The notes under the pieces: generated by a model
The model's input: the letters and a program-made list of their open reading frames with translations, nothing else
Databases searched by the model: none
What the model was told of the DNA's origin: nothing
Shown: positions 40,608 through 49,315 of the stretch, one piece after another
Position numbering within the stretch: position 1 is the first letter of the stretch
Layout: every line of letters starts with the position of its first letter
Source of the DNA: Bradyrhizobium sp. CIAT3101
GTDB lineage: Bacteria > Pseudomonadota > Alphaproteobacteria > Rhizobiales > Xanthobacteraceae
Assembly (NCBI RefSeq): GCF_029714945.1
Contig: NZ_CP121634.1
Span: 6,531,001-6,595,000, forward strand
Reading direction: 5' to 3'
Length of the DNA stretch: 64,000 nt
Position numbers and translations under genes: made by a program

Positions 40608-41828
40608 TCAGGCCAGCGCGCTCTTCAGGTCGAAGCTCTCGTCCGCGGCCTGCTCCGGCGTGATGGAGCGGTCCATGGCCTGCAAGCGACGACCAAACAT
40701 GTGATCGCCGGCGCGGTTGATCGACTCGATGCCAAGCAGCTTGTCGCCGTGATAGCAGAACACCGAGAACGCTTTCCTAACGGGATCGCCGCGCAGCACG
40801 ACGCGGTCGTAGCCGGTGGTGAGGCCCGCGATCTGGAGCTTGTCGTCGCCCTGGTCGCTCCAGAACCAGGGATGGCCGTCATAGACCTTCTTGTCGCCGG
40901 TCAGCCGTGCCGCCAGGCAGCGGGCGTGATCGGTGGCGTTCTGGACCGATTCCAGCCGCAGCGATCCGCCGAAGCGCGGGCTGGCAAACAGCGCGCAATC
41001 CCCGATCGCGGAGATGTTCGGATCAGCCGTCGCGAGATATTCGTCGACGATGATGCCGGCCGCGACCGGCAGCCCGGCCTCGGCCGCAAGCTCGATGTTC
41101 GGCAGCACGCCGACGCCGACCACGACGAGGTCGGCGGGCAGATGCCGGCCGTCGCTCAGGGAGACGCCGGTGACCTTGCCGTTCTCGGCCTCGATGGAGG
41201 TCGCCTGCACGCCGAGGTGAATGCGGATACCGGCCTCGCGGTGCCGCGCCTGGAAATACTCCGAGACCTCGGCCGTCACCGCGCGCGCCATCACGCGGGG
41301 TGCGAGCTCGAGCACGTCGACCTCGAGGCCCTTGATTCGCGCGGTGGCCGCGAATTCCAGGCCGATGAAACCGGCGCCGATCACCACGACCCGCGTCTTC
41401 GACGGGATGATGGTCCGCAGCGCCTCGCTTTCGTCGAGGATGCGCAGATATTTCACGTCGGGCAGATTGGCATTGGGCAGATCGAGCAGCCGGTTGCGCG
41501 CGCCCGTCGCCAGCACGAGATGGCCGTAAGGCAGCATCTCGCCGGACGCGAGCAGCACCTTGCGCCCCGCGCGGTCGATCGATAGGGCGCGGCCGGCGAT
41601 CAGCTCGATGGCCTGGTCGTGATAAAATTTCTGCGGCCGGAACATCAGGCTTTCCGGCCCGGCCGAGCCCTTGATGTAGGCCTTGGACAGCGGCGGCCGT
41701 TGATAGGGCAGATGCGCTTCGTCATTGATCAGGCAGATCCGGTCCGAAAAGCCCGCCTGGCGCAGGGATGCTGCGACCTGGTAGCCACCATGGCCGGCAC
41801 CGACAATGATCACGGGTCCATCCGTCAT
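40608..41828 (-). CDS. Ferredoxin/rubredoxin-type NAD(P)H reductase (FAD-dependent)
   Basis: A 406-residue flavoprotein of the ferredoxin reductase type (rhodocoxin/putidaredoxin reductase-like). The N-terminal FAD motif is IIVGAGHGGYQVAASLR, followed by PYQRPPLSKAY; the NAD motif is VVVIGAGFIGLEFAATAR near 150; and the FAD-binding ISAIGDCALF lies near 285. It passes electrons from NADH to a ferredoxin, often for a P450 or dioxygenase. No ferredoxin gene is adjacent, but the two P450s in this window could use it. The upstream ATG at 41840 is an alternative start. Confidence 0.92.
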   Translation of the reverse strand: MTDGPVIIVGAGHGGYQVAASLRQAGFSDRICLINDEAHLPYQRPPLSKAYIKGSAGPESLMFRPQKFYHDQAIELIAGRALSIDRAGRKVLLASGEMLPYGHLVLATGARNRLLDLPNANLPDVKYLRILDESEALRTIIPSKTRVVVIGAGFIGLEFAATARIKGLEVDVLELAPRVMARAVTAEVSEYFQARHREAGIRIHLGVQATSIEAENGKVTGVSLSDGRHLPADLVVVGVGVLPNIELAAEAGLPVAAGIIVDEYLATADPNISAIGDCALFASPRFGGSLRLESVQNATDHARCLAARLTGDKKVYDGHPWFWSDQGDDKLQIAGLTTGYDRVVLRGDPVRKAFSVFCYHGDKLLGIESINRAGDHMFGRRLQAMDRSITPEQAADESFDLKSALA

Positions 41829-42069
41829 TGGACAGCCCATTTCCGCAAGACACGAGCGTCACCCATGTCGTCTCCTCTCGCTAAATCTGGCTTGGCTAGC
41901 CTAGGAGGAGCCGGCGCTCGTGTCCGTCCCTAAACGAAGGCGGACCCATTTGAGCCGAACATTCCGCGCGACGCAAGGCCCGTCCGCGGGGCACTGGCGA
42001 CCGGGGATTGTCACCCCTCGCCTTCTGCGATTTAGTTGCAGCAACGAACCTCATGCCGGGGATTTCAAA

Positions 42070-42864
42070 ATGCCAGCTCCCGTCTCCCAACCCGACGATC
42101 CCGCGCTGCTGCGGATCGACGGCTCAATCGCGACCATCACGCTCAACCGCCCCGCCGGCTTCAACTCGATCAACCTTGCGATCGCGCAGAAGCTCGAACA
42201 GCTCGCGGCCCATATCGAAGGCGACGATGCCATCCGCGTCGTCGTGCTGGAGGGCGAAGGCCGGGCCTTCTCCGCCGGCGGCGATCTGCAGACGATTGGG
42301 GCTGCGGCCGAAGCCAACACGGTGACGCCGGTCGTCGGCGAGCTGTTGAAGCACTATCATTCCTTCATCGAGATCATCCGACGCATGCCGAAGATCTCGC
42401 TGTCGAGTGTGCACGGCTCCGCGGCCGGCGCCGGCATGGGACTCGCCTTCGTCACCGACCTCTGCATCGCCGCCGATGATGCGAAGTTCACACCCGCTTA
42501 CGCCAAGATCGGCGTGTCGCCCGATGGCGGCTCGACGGTCGGGATCGTCGGCACGGTCGGCTCGCGCCGCGCGCTGCAGATCTTCCTCGCCGAGGACAAT
42601 TTTACGGCGCAGCAGGCTTACGAATGGGGCCTCGTCGCCAAGACCGTTCCTGCGGCCGAGCTGAAGGCAGCTACGCGAAAACTCGCCGAGCGGCTGGCGC
42701 AGAACCCGCCCGCGGCCATCGCCGGCACCAAGTCGCTGGTCTATGCGGCCGCCACCACGCCGGTGAAGCAGCAGCTCGATGCCGAGGAACACAAGATCAT
42801 CATGGCGATGAACACGGAGGAGTTTCGTGTGGCCGTGAAGAAGTTCACGAGCAAGAGCAAGTGA
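42070..42864 (+). CDS. Enoyl-CoA hydratase/isomerase family protein
   Basis: A 264-residue crotonase-fold enzyme. Oxyanion-hole segments are AFSAGGDL near 76 and GSAAGAGMGLAF near 118. The position that holds the second catalytic Glu of hydratases reads KIGVSPDGGST, with Asp in the PaaG/enoyl isomerase pattern. This favours double-bond isomerisation of an acyl-CoA over hydration. The start MPAPVSQPD is preferred to the longer reading upstream. The stop codon overlaps the GTG start of the histidine phosphatase gene. Confidence 0.9.
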   Translation: MPAPVSQPDDPALLRIDGSIATITLNRPAGFNSINLAIAQKLEQLAAHIEGDDAIRVVVLEGEGRAFSAGGDLQTIGAAAEANTVTPVVGELLKHYHSFIEIIRRMPKISLSSVHGSAAGAGMGLAFVTDLCIAADDAKFTPAYAKIGVSPDGGSTVGIVGTVGSRRALQIFLAEDNFTAQQAYEWGLVAKTVPAAELKAATRKLAERLAQNPPAAIAGTKSLVYAAATTPVKQQLDAEEHKIIMAMNTEEFRVAVKKFTSKSK

Positions 42865-43442
42865 GCGCGACGACGCCATCGCGTTCGTTCTGCGGCCTGC
42901 GCCACGGCGCGACCGACTGGAACCGGCAGGGACTGTTCCAGGGCCGGACCGACAACCCGCTGAACGAGGACGGCCTGCGCCAGGCGCATGAGGCCGCAGA
43001 CCTGTTGCGCAGTGCCGGCATCAGCCGCATCGTCGCAAGCCCGCTGGTGCGTGCGGCCCGAACGGCCGAGATCATCGCGGACGCGATCGCGGTGCCGCTC
43101 ACGATCGACACCGGCATCATCGAGTTCGATTTCGGCAGTTTCGAGGGCCTGCCCGTCCGCGATCTCATGATCAAGCATGGCGTCAACTCGGCAACCGGCC
43201 TCGTGTCGATCCTGCCCGCCGATGGCGAGAACTGGGACGCCATGACCGAGCGCGCGCTGGCTTGCGTTTCCGCGTCGCTCGACCGTTATCCCGGCGACCA
43301 TCTGCTGTTCGTCTGCCATGACGCGGTGATGCAGGGCATGGCCAAGGCGCTCTCCGGCAGCTACTTCAAGAACAGCCACGGCACGCCGTTTCGCTATGCC
43401 CGCGACGGAGCCGGCTGGCGCATTGAGCAGATCGTCACGTGA
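42861..43442 (+). CDS. Histidine phosphatase (phosphoglycerate mutase-like)
   Basis: A 193-residue phosphatase of the phosphoglycerate mutase branch. The phospho-His motif is LRHGATDWN, followed by QGRTDNPLNEDG and the second His in FVCHDAVMQG. I take the GTG at 42861, which overlaps the crotonase stop by 4 bp (GTGA), as the start; no ATG fits. This overlap implies translational coupling. The substrate is unknown (sugar phosphate, cobalamin or nucleotide-like). Confidence 0.9.
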   Translation: MSATTPSRSFCGLRHGATDWNRQGLFQGRTDNPLNEDGLRQAHEAADLLRSAGISRIVASPLVRAARTAEIIADAIAVPLTIDTGIIEFDFGSFEGLPVRDLMIKHGVNSATGLVSILPADGENWDAMTERALACVSASLDRYPGDHLLFVCHDAVMQGMAKALSGSYFKNSHGTPFRYARDGAGWRIEQIVT

Positions 43443-43443
43443 C

Positions 43444-43480
43444 GAGATCACTTGAAGAGATCACTTGAAGAGATCACTTG
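43444..43480. repeat. 13-bp tandem repeat, nearly three copies
   Basis: The unit GAGATCACTTGAA occurs at 43444-43456, 43457-43469 and (11 bp) 43470-43480. It fills the gap between two convergent genes; the stop codon of the DctM gene (43474-43476) lies inside the last unit. Confidence 0.95.
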
Positions 43481-44814
43481 GGACAGATGTAGCCTGTCCC
43501 AGCCGGCGATTTGAAGCAGCCGACCGATTCCGGCAGCACGTGCTGCGGCAGCCAGAGCACCACGCTCGGGAAATAGATCGCGAATGCGATCGTGGCGAAG
43601 AACACGACATAGATCGGCAGCGCCGCGCGTAACGCCTTCGCAAAGCTGATGCCGACGAATTTCGAGGCCATCAGCAGCACCAGCCCGTAAGGCGGCGTGA
43701 TCAGGCCGAAGGCGAGGGTCGCGATCAGCACCACGCCCATGTGCACGCCGTTGATGTCGCCCGCTTCCGTCAGCGTGTTGACCAGCGGCATGAAGATGAT
43801 GATGGTCGGCACCGGCTCGATGAAATCGCCGACCACGGTGAACAGCAGCACCATCAGCAGCATGATCAGATGCGGATCGTTGCCGGCGATCGAGGTGATC
43901 ATGTCGGCGATGTAGCTGGCGCCGCGCAGGTATGCGAGCATCCAGCCGAAGGCGTTGGCCGCGCCGATCGTGATCAGCGGCAGCGAGAAGATCAGGCCTG
44001 CGAGGCAGAAATCGTACGGGATCTTCCTGAAATGGCCGCGGTTGAGCGCCGGGATCACGACCAGGATGATCCAGGCCACGGCGACGACGCCGGCTTCCGT
44101 CGGCGTGAACCAGCCGGTCAGGATGCCGCCGAGCAGGATGACCGGGATCATCAGCGGCAACGCCGCGTCGCCGGCCGCGAACATCACCTGCCGTAGCGGC
44201 GCGCGCGGCTTGCGCAAGCCGGACGGGCCGAAGAAATAGCAATAGATCATCAGCCCGAAGCCGATCATCAGACCCGGCACCACGCCCGCCATGAACAGGC
44301 CCGCGATCGAGACGTTACCGACGGCACCATAGACCACCGCCGTGATGCTCGGCGGCACCAGCGCCGCGATGGTCGAGGCAGACGCGATGATCGCGGCGAT
44401 GAAGGCAGGCTCGTAGCCTTCGCGCTTCATCGGACCGCCGAGCGCGCGGCTCATCACCGCGACGTCGGCGGTGGTCGAGCCCGACATCTCCGAGAAGAAC
44501 ATGCTGAAGACGACGACGACCTGCGACAGCCCACCCCTGATATGCCCGACCAGCGACACCGAGAGATTGGCTATTCGCACCACGACATTGGCCGAGCTCA
44601 TCAGCTCGCCGACCAGCAGGAAGAACGGGATCGCCAGCAGCGCCTCGGAATCGACGCCGTCAAAGATCTTCTGGATGATTGCGGCGAGCGAGACGTCGGA
44701 CAGGATCGCGCCGATGAACACTCCGGCCATCAGCGAGAACGGCACGGGCACGCCGAGATAGCCGAACGACAGGAAGCAGATCGACATCAACGCCAGGACA
44801 ATGGGTGCGCTCAC
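43474..44814 (-). CDS. dctM: TRAP transporter large permease (DctM)
   Basis: A 446-residue membrane protein with about 12-13 hydrophobic segments, starting MSAPIVLALMSICFLSF. The start is a GTG at 44814 overlapping the stop of the DctQ gene by 4 bp; the open frame continues upstream but reads as an alternative frame of DctQ. Family signatures include GVPVPFSLMAGVF, IPFFLLVGELMSSANV, FSEMSGSTTADVAVM and LITPPYGLVLLMAS. It catalyses sodium-driven uptake of an organic acid. It is the last gene of the dehydratase/TRAP operon. Confidence 0.94.
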   Translation of the reverse strand: MSAPIVLALMSICFLSFGYLGVPVPFSLMAGVFIGAILSDVSLAAIIQKIFDGVDSEALLAIPFFLLVGELMSSANVVVRIANLSVSLVGHIRGGLSQVVVVFSMFFSEMSGSTTADVAVMSRALGGPMKREGYEPAFIAAIIASASTIAALVPPSITAVVYGAVGNVSIAGLFMAGVVPGLMIGFGLMIYCYFFGPSGLRKPRAPLRQVMFAAGDAALPLMIPVILLGGILTGWFTPTEAGVVAVAWIILVVIPALNRGHFRKIPYDFCLAGLIFSLPLITIGAANAFGWMLAYLRGASYIADMITSIAGNDPHLIMLLMVLLFTVVGDFIEPVPTIIIFMPLVNTLTEAGDINGVHMGVVLIATLAFGLITPPYGLVLLMASKFVGISFAKALRAALPIYVVFFATIAFAIYFPSVVLWLPQHVLPESVGCFKSPAGTGYICPK

Positions 44815-45389
44815 GGCTGCGCCCTCACCTGTGCTTCGGTCACGACAGGCGCCGATTCCTCGTCGGGCGGCTCGCGATGGTCGAAGCCGTTGCGAAGGCC
44901 GTTGACGAGCTGCTCGATGGTGAACAGGCCAACCAGGATACCGGACAGCGGGATGATGGCGTAAAGCGATGCGATCGGCGTGCCCGACGGCAGCCGGAAG
45001 CTGCCGAAGCCGCGCAGATAATTCTGGTAGCCGTACCAGATCAGACAGAAGGCGACGCCGAGGACGACGAGGCGGATGATGATTTCGACGATGATCCTGG
45101 GCGTGCCGTGCATCGCCTCGGAGATCGCCGTGAGGTAGAGGTGATCGTTGCGGCGGGTCGCAACCGCCGTCCCGATGAAGATCGCGTAGATGAACAACGT
45201 CGAGGTGACTTCCTGCAACCACAGCCAGGGATGCCCGATGGTGCGGGTGACGATGTCGGCGGTGACCGACAGCGAGAAGCCGAAGCACAACACGCCGCAG
45301 AGGATCATGAGCGCGAGCTCGAGCCAGTCGAGCCAGCGCCATTTCAGATGGCGCTGGCGTTGGAGTACGAGCTTGTCGGCGATGGCCAT
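44811..45389 (-). CDS. dctQ: TRAP transporter small permease (DctQ)
   Basis: A 192-residue membrane protein with four TM helices, starting near LELALMILCGVLCFGFSL, and the DctQ signature WLWLQEVTSTLFIYAIFIG. It pairs with the large permease gene by a 4-bp overlap and with the binding protein gene upstream across a 149-bp gap containing a palindromic repeat. Confidence 0.93.
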   Translation of the reverse strand: MAIADKLVLQRQRHLKWRWLDWLELALMILCGVLCFGFSLSVTADIVTRTIGHPWLWLQEVTSTLFIYAIFIGTAVATRRNDHLYLTAISEAMHGTPRIIVEIIIRLVVLGVAFCLIWYGYQNYLRGFGSFRLPSGTPIASLYAIIPLSGILVGLFTIEQLVNGLRNGFDHREPPDEESAPVVTEAQVRAQP

Positions 45390-45399
45390 TGACCTCTCC

Positions 45400-45521
45400 G
45401 TCGTCCCGGCGAACGCCGGGACCCATAATCCCCAAAGGGAGTTGTTGCGCGAGCTGGCGACTCCAAGTCATCGCCAAACTCAATCCTGTGGTTATGGGTC
45501 CCGGCTTTCGCCGGGACGACG
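45400..45521. repeat. Palindromic intergenic repeat, family CGTCCCGGC, copy 2
   Basis: A 122-bp element with ends GTCGTCCCGGCGAACGCCGG and its partner ending CGCCGGGACGACG, and inner GGGACCCATA/TATGGGTCCC arms. It lies inside an operon, between the TRAP binding-protein and small-permease genes, so it is transcribed and may moderate their relative expression. Confidence 0.85.
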
Positions 45522-45538
45522 CGTGGAGGCGACGGAGG

Positions 45539-46546
45539 CTACTTAATCGACCGGATCAGATCCTTGATCTTCTCGGCATGCGGGCCGAGATCCTTGGCGA
45601 GCTTGTCGAGATAGGGATCGGCGATCGCCGAAAAGCTCTTCTTGTCGACGTTATCGACGACCTTGACGCCCATCTTCTTCAGCTTCTCGGCTGCGGCCCG
45701 CTCGAGGTCGAACGCCTTCGCCGGCTCCTTCGTGCTGATCTCGTTCGCCGCGGCCTGGACCCAGCCCTTCTGCTCGGCCGAGAGGCTCTGCCAGAGCTTG
45801 TCGGACACGAACACCAGCGCGTTGTTGGCCTCGTGCTCGGTGATGTTCAGCACCGGCGCGACCTCGTAATGCTTGTTGACGAGGTAGACGTTGATGCTGT
45901 TCTCGGCGACATCGACCACGCCGGTCTGCAAGCTCGTGTAGACGCTGCCGAATGGCATGTGCACGGTCTGGGCGCCATAGGCCGGGAACATGGTGTCCTC
46001 GGTCGCGGTCGCCTGCACGCGGACCTTCAGGCCCTTGATATCGCCGACATTGTGGATCTCCTTCTTGGAGTACATGTGGCGCACGCCCTGCGAGCCCGTG
46101 CCGATGAGATGCAGACCCTGCGTGGTCTCATCGATCATGGCCTTGAGGGCCTCGAACACCTTGGGGTCGGCGAGGCCTTTGATCACATGCTGTTCGTCGC
46201 GGAACAGATAGTGCAGCGACATCACGCCGGCTTGCGGCGAGATCGTCGCGGTGTTGGCCGAGGAGACGATGGAGAATTCGACGTCCCCCGCCTTCACGAG
46301 CTGAAGCACCTGCGGCTCCTGCCCGAGCTGCGCGCCGGGATACTGGTCGATGATCATGGTGCCCTTGCTCAATTCCTTGAGCTTGTCGGCAAAGAGGTCG
46401 CCGGCGATCGAATAGCCGGTGTTGCGGGGCTGGTCATAGGCGAAGCGATAATGCTTCACCTCCTGTGCCCCGGCGCTCGTGACGAACAGCACGGCGGCCG
46501 CAGCCACCAGGCCGTGTAGGAATCCTGGCATGGATCGTACAATCAT
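45539..46546 (-). CDS. dctP: TRAP transporter substrate-binding protein (DctP)
   Basis: A 335-residue secreted binding protein. Signal peptide MIVRSMPGFLHGLVAAAAVL..., cleaved near SAGAQEV. Typical family segments are HYRFAYDQPRNTGYS, GLKVRVQATATEDTMFPAYGA with the carboxylate-binding Arg, and SVYTSLQTGVVDVAENSI with the conserved Asn/Gln site. It should bind an aldonic or uronic acid, judging from the dehydratase just upstream. Confidence 0.93.
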   Translation of the reverse strand: MIVRSMPGFLHGLVAAAAVLFVTSAGAQEVKHYRFAYDQPRNTGYSIAGDLFADKLKELSKGTMIIDQYPGAQLGQEPQVLQLVKAGDVEFSIVSSANTATISPQAGVMSLHYLFRDEQHVIKGLADPKVFEALKAMIDETTQGLHLIGTGSQGVRHMYSKKEIHNVGDIKGLKVRVQATATEDTMFPAYGAQTVHMPFGSVYTSLQTGVVDVAENSINVYLVNKHYEVAPVLNITEHEANNALVFVSDKLWQSLSAEQKGWVQAAANEISTKEPAKAFDLERAAAEKLKKMGVKVVDNVDKKSFSAIADPYLDKLAKDLGPHAEKIKDLIRSIK

Positions 46547-46603
46547 CGTCTCCCCCTGTTTTTATCGCCCGCCGCTTTTAGCGGTCTAGGCGCTAGTTAG
46601 TGA

Positions 46604-48322
46604 TCAGCCCTTTTCAGTCTTCTTCCCAGTCCTCTGCATAAAGTCGAAGTCGCAGCCCTCGTCGGCCTGCATGATGGTCTCGTTGAACAGCCAGGCATAG
46701 CCGCGTCGCGCTTCGTCGGGCGCAGCAGTCGGCTTCAGGGCGGCGCGCCGGCGCTCCAGCTCGGCGGCATCGACCAAGAGCTCGATGCTGCGCTTGGCCA
46801 CATCGAGACTGATCTTGTCGCCGTTTTTCACCAACGCCAGCGGCCCGCCAACGGCGGACTCGGGCGTGATGTGCAGAACGATGGTGCCGAACGCGGTGCC
46901 GCTCATGCGCGCATCCGAAATGCGCACCATGTCCTTGGTGCCATTGCGCGCGAGCTTCTTCGGGATCGGCAGGTAGCCCGCCTCGGGCATGCCCGGCGCG
47001 CCCTTGGGGCCGGCATTGCGCAGCACCAGCACGTCGTCAGCGGTGACGTCGAGATCGGGATCGTCGACCCGCAAGGTCATGTCCTCGACGGATTCGAACA
47101 CCACCGCGCGCCCGGTGTGCTGCAACAGTTTCGGGCTCGCGGCCGATTGCTTGATGACGGCGCCGCGCGGCGCGAGATTGCCGTGCAGGACGGCGAGACC
47201 GCCTTCCTTCTTGATCGGATTGTCGCGCGACCGGATCGCGTCCTGGCCGGGCACGTCCTCTGCGTTCGCGACGACATCGCGCAGCGTCTGGCCCGAGATC
47301 GTCTTTGCATCGAGATCGACGAGATCACCGAGCTGCGCCAGCAGTTTCGGCACGCCGCCGGCGTGATGGAAATGCTCCATGTAGTGCTCGCCGGACGGCT
47401 TGAGATCGACCAGCACCGGCACCTCGCGGCCGATCTGGTCGAACACGGAGAGATCGAGCCGGTGCGGCGAGCGATGCGCCATCGCAGTCAGATGGATCAG
47501 GCCGTTGGTCGAGCCGCCGATCGCCTGCAGCACGACCTGCGCATTCTTGAAAGAGGCCGGCGTCAGGAATTCGCTCGGCTTCGGCCCCTTGGTCTTGGCC
47601 ATCTCGGCGGCAACCCGCCCGCTGGCCTCGGCGAGACGAAAGCGCTCGGCATGCGGCGCCGGGATCGTCGCGCTCATCGGCAGCGACAGGCCCATGGCTT
47701 CGATCATGCAGGCCATGGTGGACGCTGTACCCATCACCATACAGGTGCCGACGGACGGCGCGAGTCGACCGTTGACGGCCTCGATCTCGGCATCGTCGAT
47801 CTCGCCGGCGCGATACTTGCCCCAGAGGCGGCGGCAATCGGTGCAGGCGCCGAGCACTTCGCCCTTGTGATGGCCGACCACCATGGGGCCGACCGGAATG
47901 ACGACGGTCGGCAGATCGGCGCTGATCGCCGCCATCACCTGCGCCGGCAGCGTCTTGTCGCAGCCGCCGATCACGATGACCGAATCCATCGGCTGTGCCC
48001 GGATCATCTCCTCGGTGTCCATCGCCATCAGATTGCGCAGATACATCGAGGTCGGATGCGCAAAGCTCTCGGCGATCGAGATGGTCGGGAACACGAACGG
48101 CATCGCGCCCGACAGCATCACGCCGCGCTTGGCGGCCTCGATGATCTGCGGAACGTTGCCGTGGCAGGGATTGTAGTCGCTGTAGGTGTTGGTGATGCCG
48201 ACGATCGGGCGCTCCAGCGCGTCGTCGGAATAGCCCATGGCCTTGATGAACGCCTTGCGCAGGAACAGCGAGAAGCCGGCATCGCCATAGCTCGTCAGAC
48301 CCTTGCGCAAACCACTCGTCAT
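46604..48322 (-). CDS. IlvD/Edd-family dehydratase, probably a sugar-acid dehydratase
   Basis: A 572-residue iron-sulfur dehydratase. The start MTSGLRKGLTS gives a normal family N-terminus. Cluster-ligand Cys residues lie in IGGCDKTLPA, GACTDCRRLW and SVGTCMVMGTAST. HGNVPQI and GGSTNGLIHL are further family marks. The N-terminus and neighbourhood fit the sugar-acid branch (L-arabinonate, D-xylonate or similar) better than branched-chain amino-acid synthesis. It precedes the TRAP genes by 57 bp on the same strand and is divergent from a GntR regulator, forming a sugar-acid uptake and dehydration operon. Confidence 0.9.
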   Translation of the reverse strand: MTSGLRKGLTSYGDAGFSLFLRKAFIKAMGYSDDALERPIVGITNTYSDYNPCHGNVPQIIEAAKRGVMLSGAMPFVFPTISIAESFAHPTSMYLRNLMAMDTEEMIRAQPMDSVIVIGGCDKTLPAQVMAAISADLPTVVIPVGPMVVGHHKGEVLGACTDCRRLWGKYRAGEIDDAEIEAVNGRLAPSVGTCMVMGTASTMACMIEAMGLSLPMSATIPAPHAERFRLAEASGRVAAEMAKTKGPKPSEFLTPASFKNAQVVLQAIGGSTNGLIHLTAMAHRSPHRLDLSVFDQIGREVPVLVDLKPSGEHYMEHFHHAGGVPKLLAQLGDLVDLDAKTISGQTLRDVVANAEDVPGQDAIRSRDNPIKKEGGLAVLHGNLAPRGAVIKQSAASPKLLQHTGRAVVFESVEDMTLRVDDPDLDVTADDVLVLRNAGPKGAPGMPEAGYLPIPKKLARNGTKDMVRISDARMSGTAFGTIVLHITPESAVGGPLALVKNGDKISLDVAKRSIELLVDAAELERRRAALKPTAAPDEARRGYAWLFNETIMQADEGCDFDFMQRTGKKTEKG

Positions 48323-48368
48323 CAGACCACTCCTTCTCGCTTGCCATTGTGCTACAGCCTGCCCCCTG

Positions 48369-48443
48369 ATTGTCAATAAGATAGGGCCGGATCGCCGTTC
48401 TTTCTGCTCCGGGCACCGCCCGCGGACACAAATTATTGACAAT
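48369..48443. promoter_or_regulatory. Divergent promoter region with 11-bp inverted repeats
   Basis: A perfect 11-bp inverted repeat (ATTGTCAATAA at 48369-48379; TTATTGACAAT at 48433-48443) lies between the divergent dehydratase and GntR genes. Each arm contains TTGACA in the orientation of one gene, so it could serve both as -35 and as operator for the GntR protein. Confidence 0.7.
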
Positions 48444-48498
48444 CGGAGCCTGCCCTGCTCCACAAGGCGGACCGGCGAGGCGCCGGAGGCTTGAGGGC

Positions 48499-49176
48499 AT
48501 GTCCGACATTCGCACCGCAGATGCCATGGCTATCAGGCGCGACGATCCGGACGACGTCGTCGCGCGGCTGGAGGAAGACATCATCTTCGGCCGTCTCGCA
48601 CCGGGCGCGCGCCTCACCGAGGACGCGCTGATGTCGCGCTACGGCACCTCAAGGCACTTCGTGCGGCAGGCGCTGGTGGATGCCGAGCGCCGCGGCATCG
48701 TCCGCCGTGAGAAGAATGTCGGCGCCACCGTACGGTTCTATTCAGCCGAGGAGGTTCGGCAGATCTACGAAGTCAGGGAGATGCTGACGCGGCAGGCCGC
48801 GCTGATGATCCCCCTGCCCGCACCGCAAGCCTTGATCGACGAGCTGACCGCCCTGCAGCGCGATTATTGCGCGAAGGCCGACATCCGCGATCTGCGTGGC
48901 ATTCACGAAGCCAACGACGCCTTCCACGTCGCGCTGTTCGCCGCCTGCGGCAATCCCTATCTGGTGCGTTCGCTCCAGGACTACATGAGCCTGACGCTGC
49001 CGATGCGCGCAAAGAACCTCGCCGACCGCGACGGGCTCGCGCTATCACGCCGCCAGCATGAGCTGATGATCGAGCTGTTGAAGGGCCGCGACGGCTGGGC
49101 GCTGGCGCAGCTGTGCGTGGATCACATGCAGTTCAGCAAGGCAGATTATCTGGCGAGGATTGCGGGGGAGAGCTAG
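48499..49176 (+). CDS. GntR-family (FCD) regulator of the sugar-acid operon
   Basis: A 225-residue FadR-subfamily regulator. The winged helix-turn-helix is around 20-75 (IIFGRLAPGARLTEDALMSR, SRHFVRQAL), and the C-terminal FCD ligand domain shows the metal-binding pattern of Asp/His residues (EANDAFHVALF, SRRQHELMIEL). It is divergent from the dehydratase gene, and perfect inverted repeats lie between them, so it is the likely repressor, relieved by a sugar-acid effector. Confidence 0.92.
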   Translation: MSDIRTADAMAIRRDDPDDVVARLEEDIIFGRLAPGARLTEDALMSRYGTSRHFVRQALVDAERRGIVRREKNVGATVRFYSAEEVRQIYEVREMLTRQAALMIPLPAPQALIDELTALQRDYCAKADIRDLRGIHEANDAFHVALFAACGNPYLVRSLQDYMSLTLPMRAKNLADRDGLALSRRQHELMIELLKGRDGWALAQLCVDHMQFSKADYLARIAGES

Positions 49177-49315
49177 CGATCGAGTTCGCTGGGCCAGGAC
49201 GTGTCCTCGCAAATCCGGTACGTGCCTGACGGTGACAAAAGGGGAAAAGGCCGGACCCGTTGCTCTATCGGAAAGCGATGGACATCATCAGAACCGTGAG
49301 CGAGAACGCAGCATC

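Noticed and set aside
44814..45483. N-terminal extension of DctM
   Set aside because: Its sequence is Arg/His-rich and reads across DctQ in another frame; the GTG at 44814 gives a normal DctM start.
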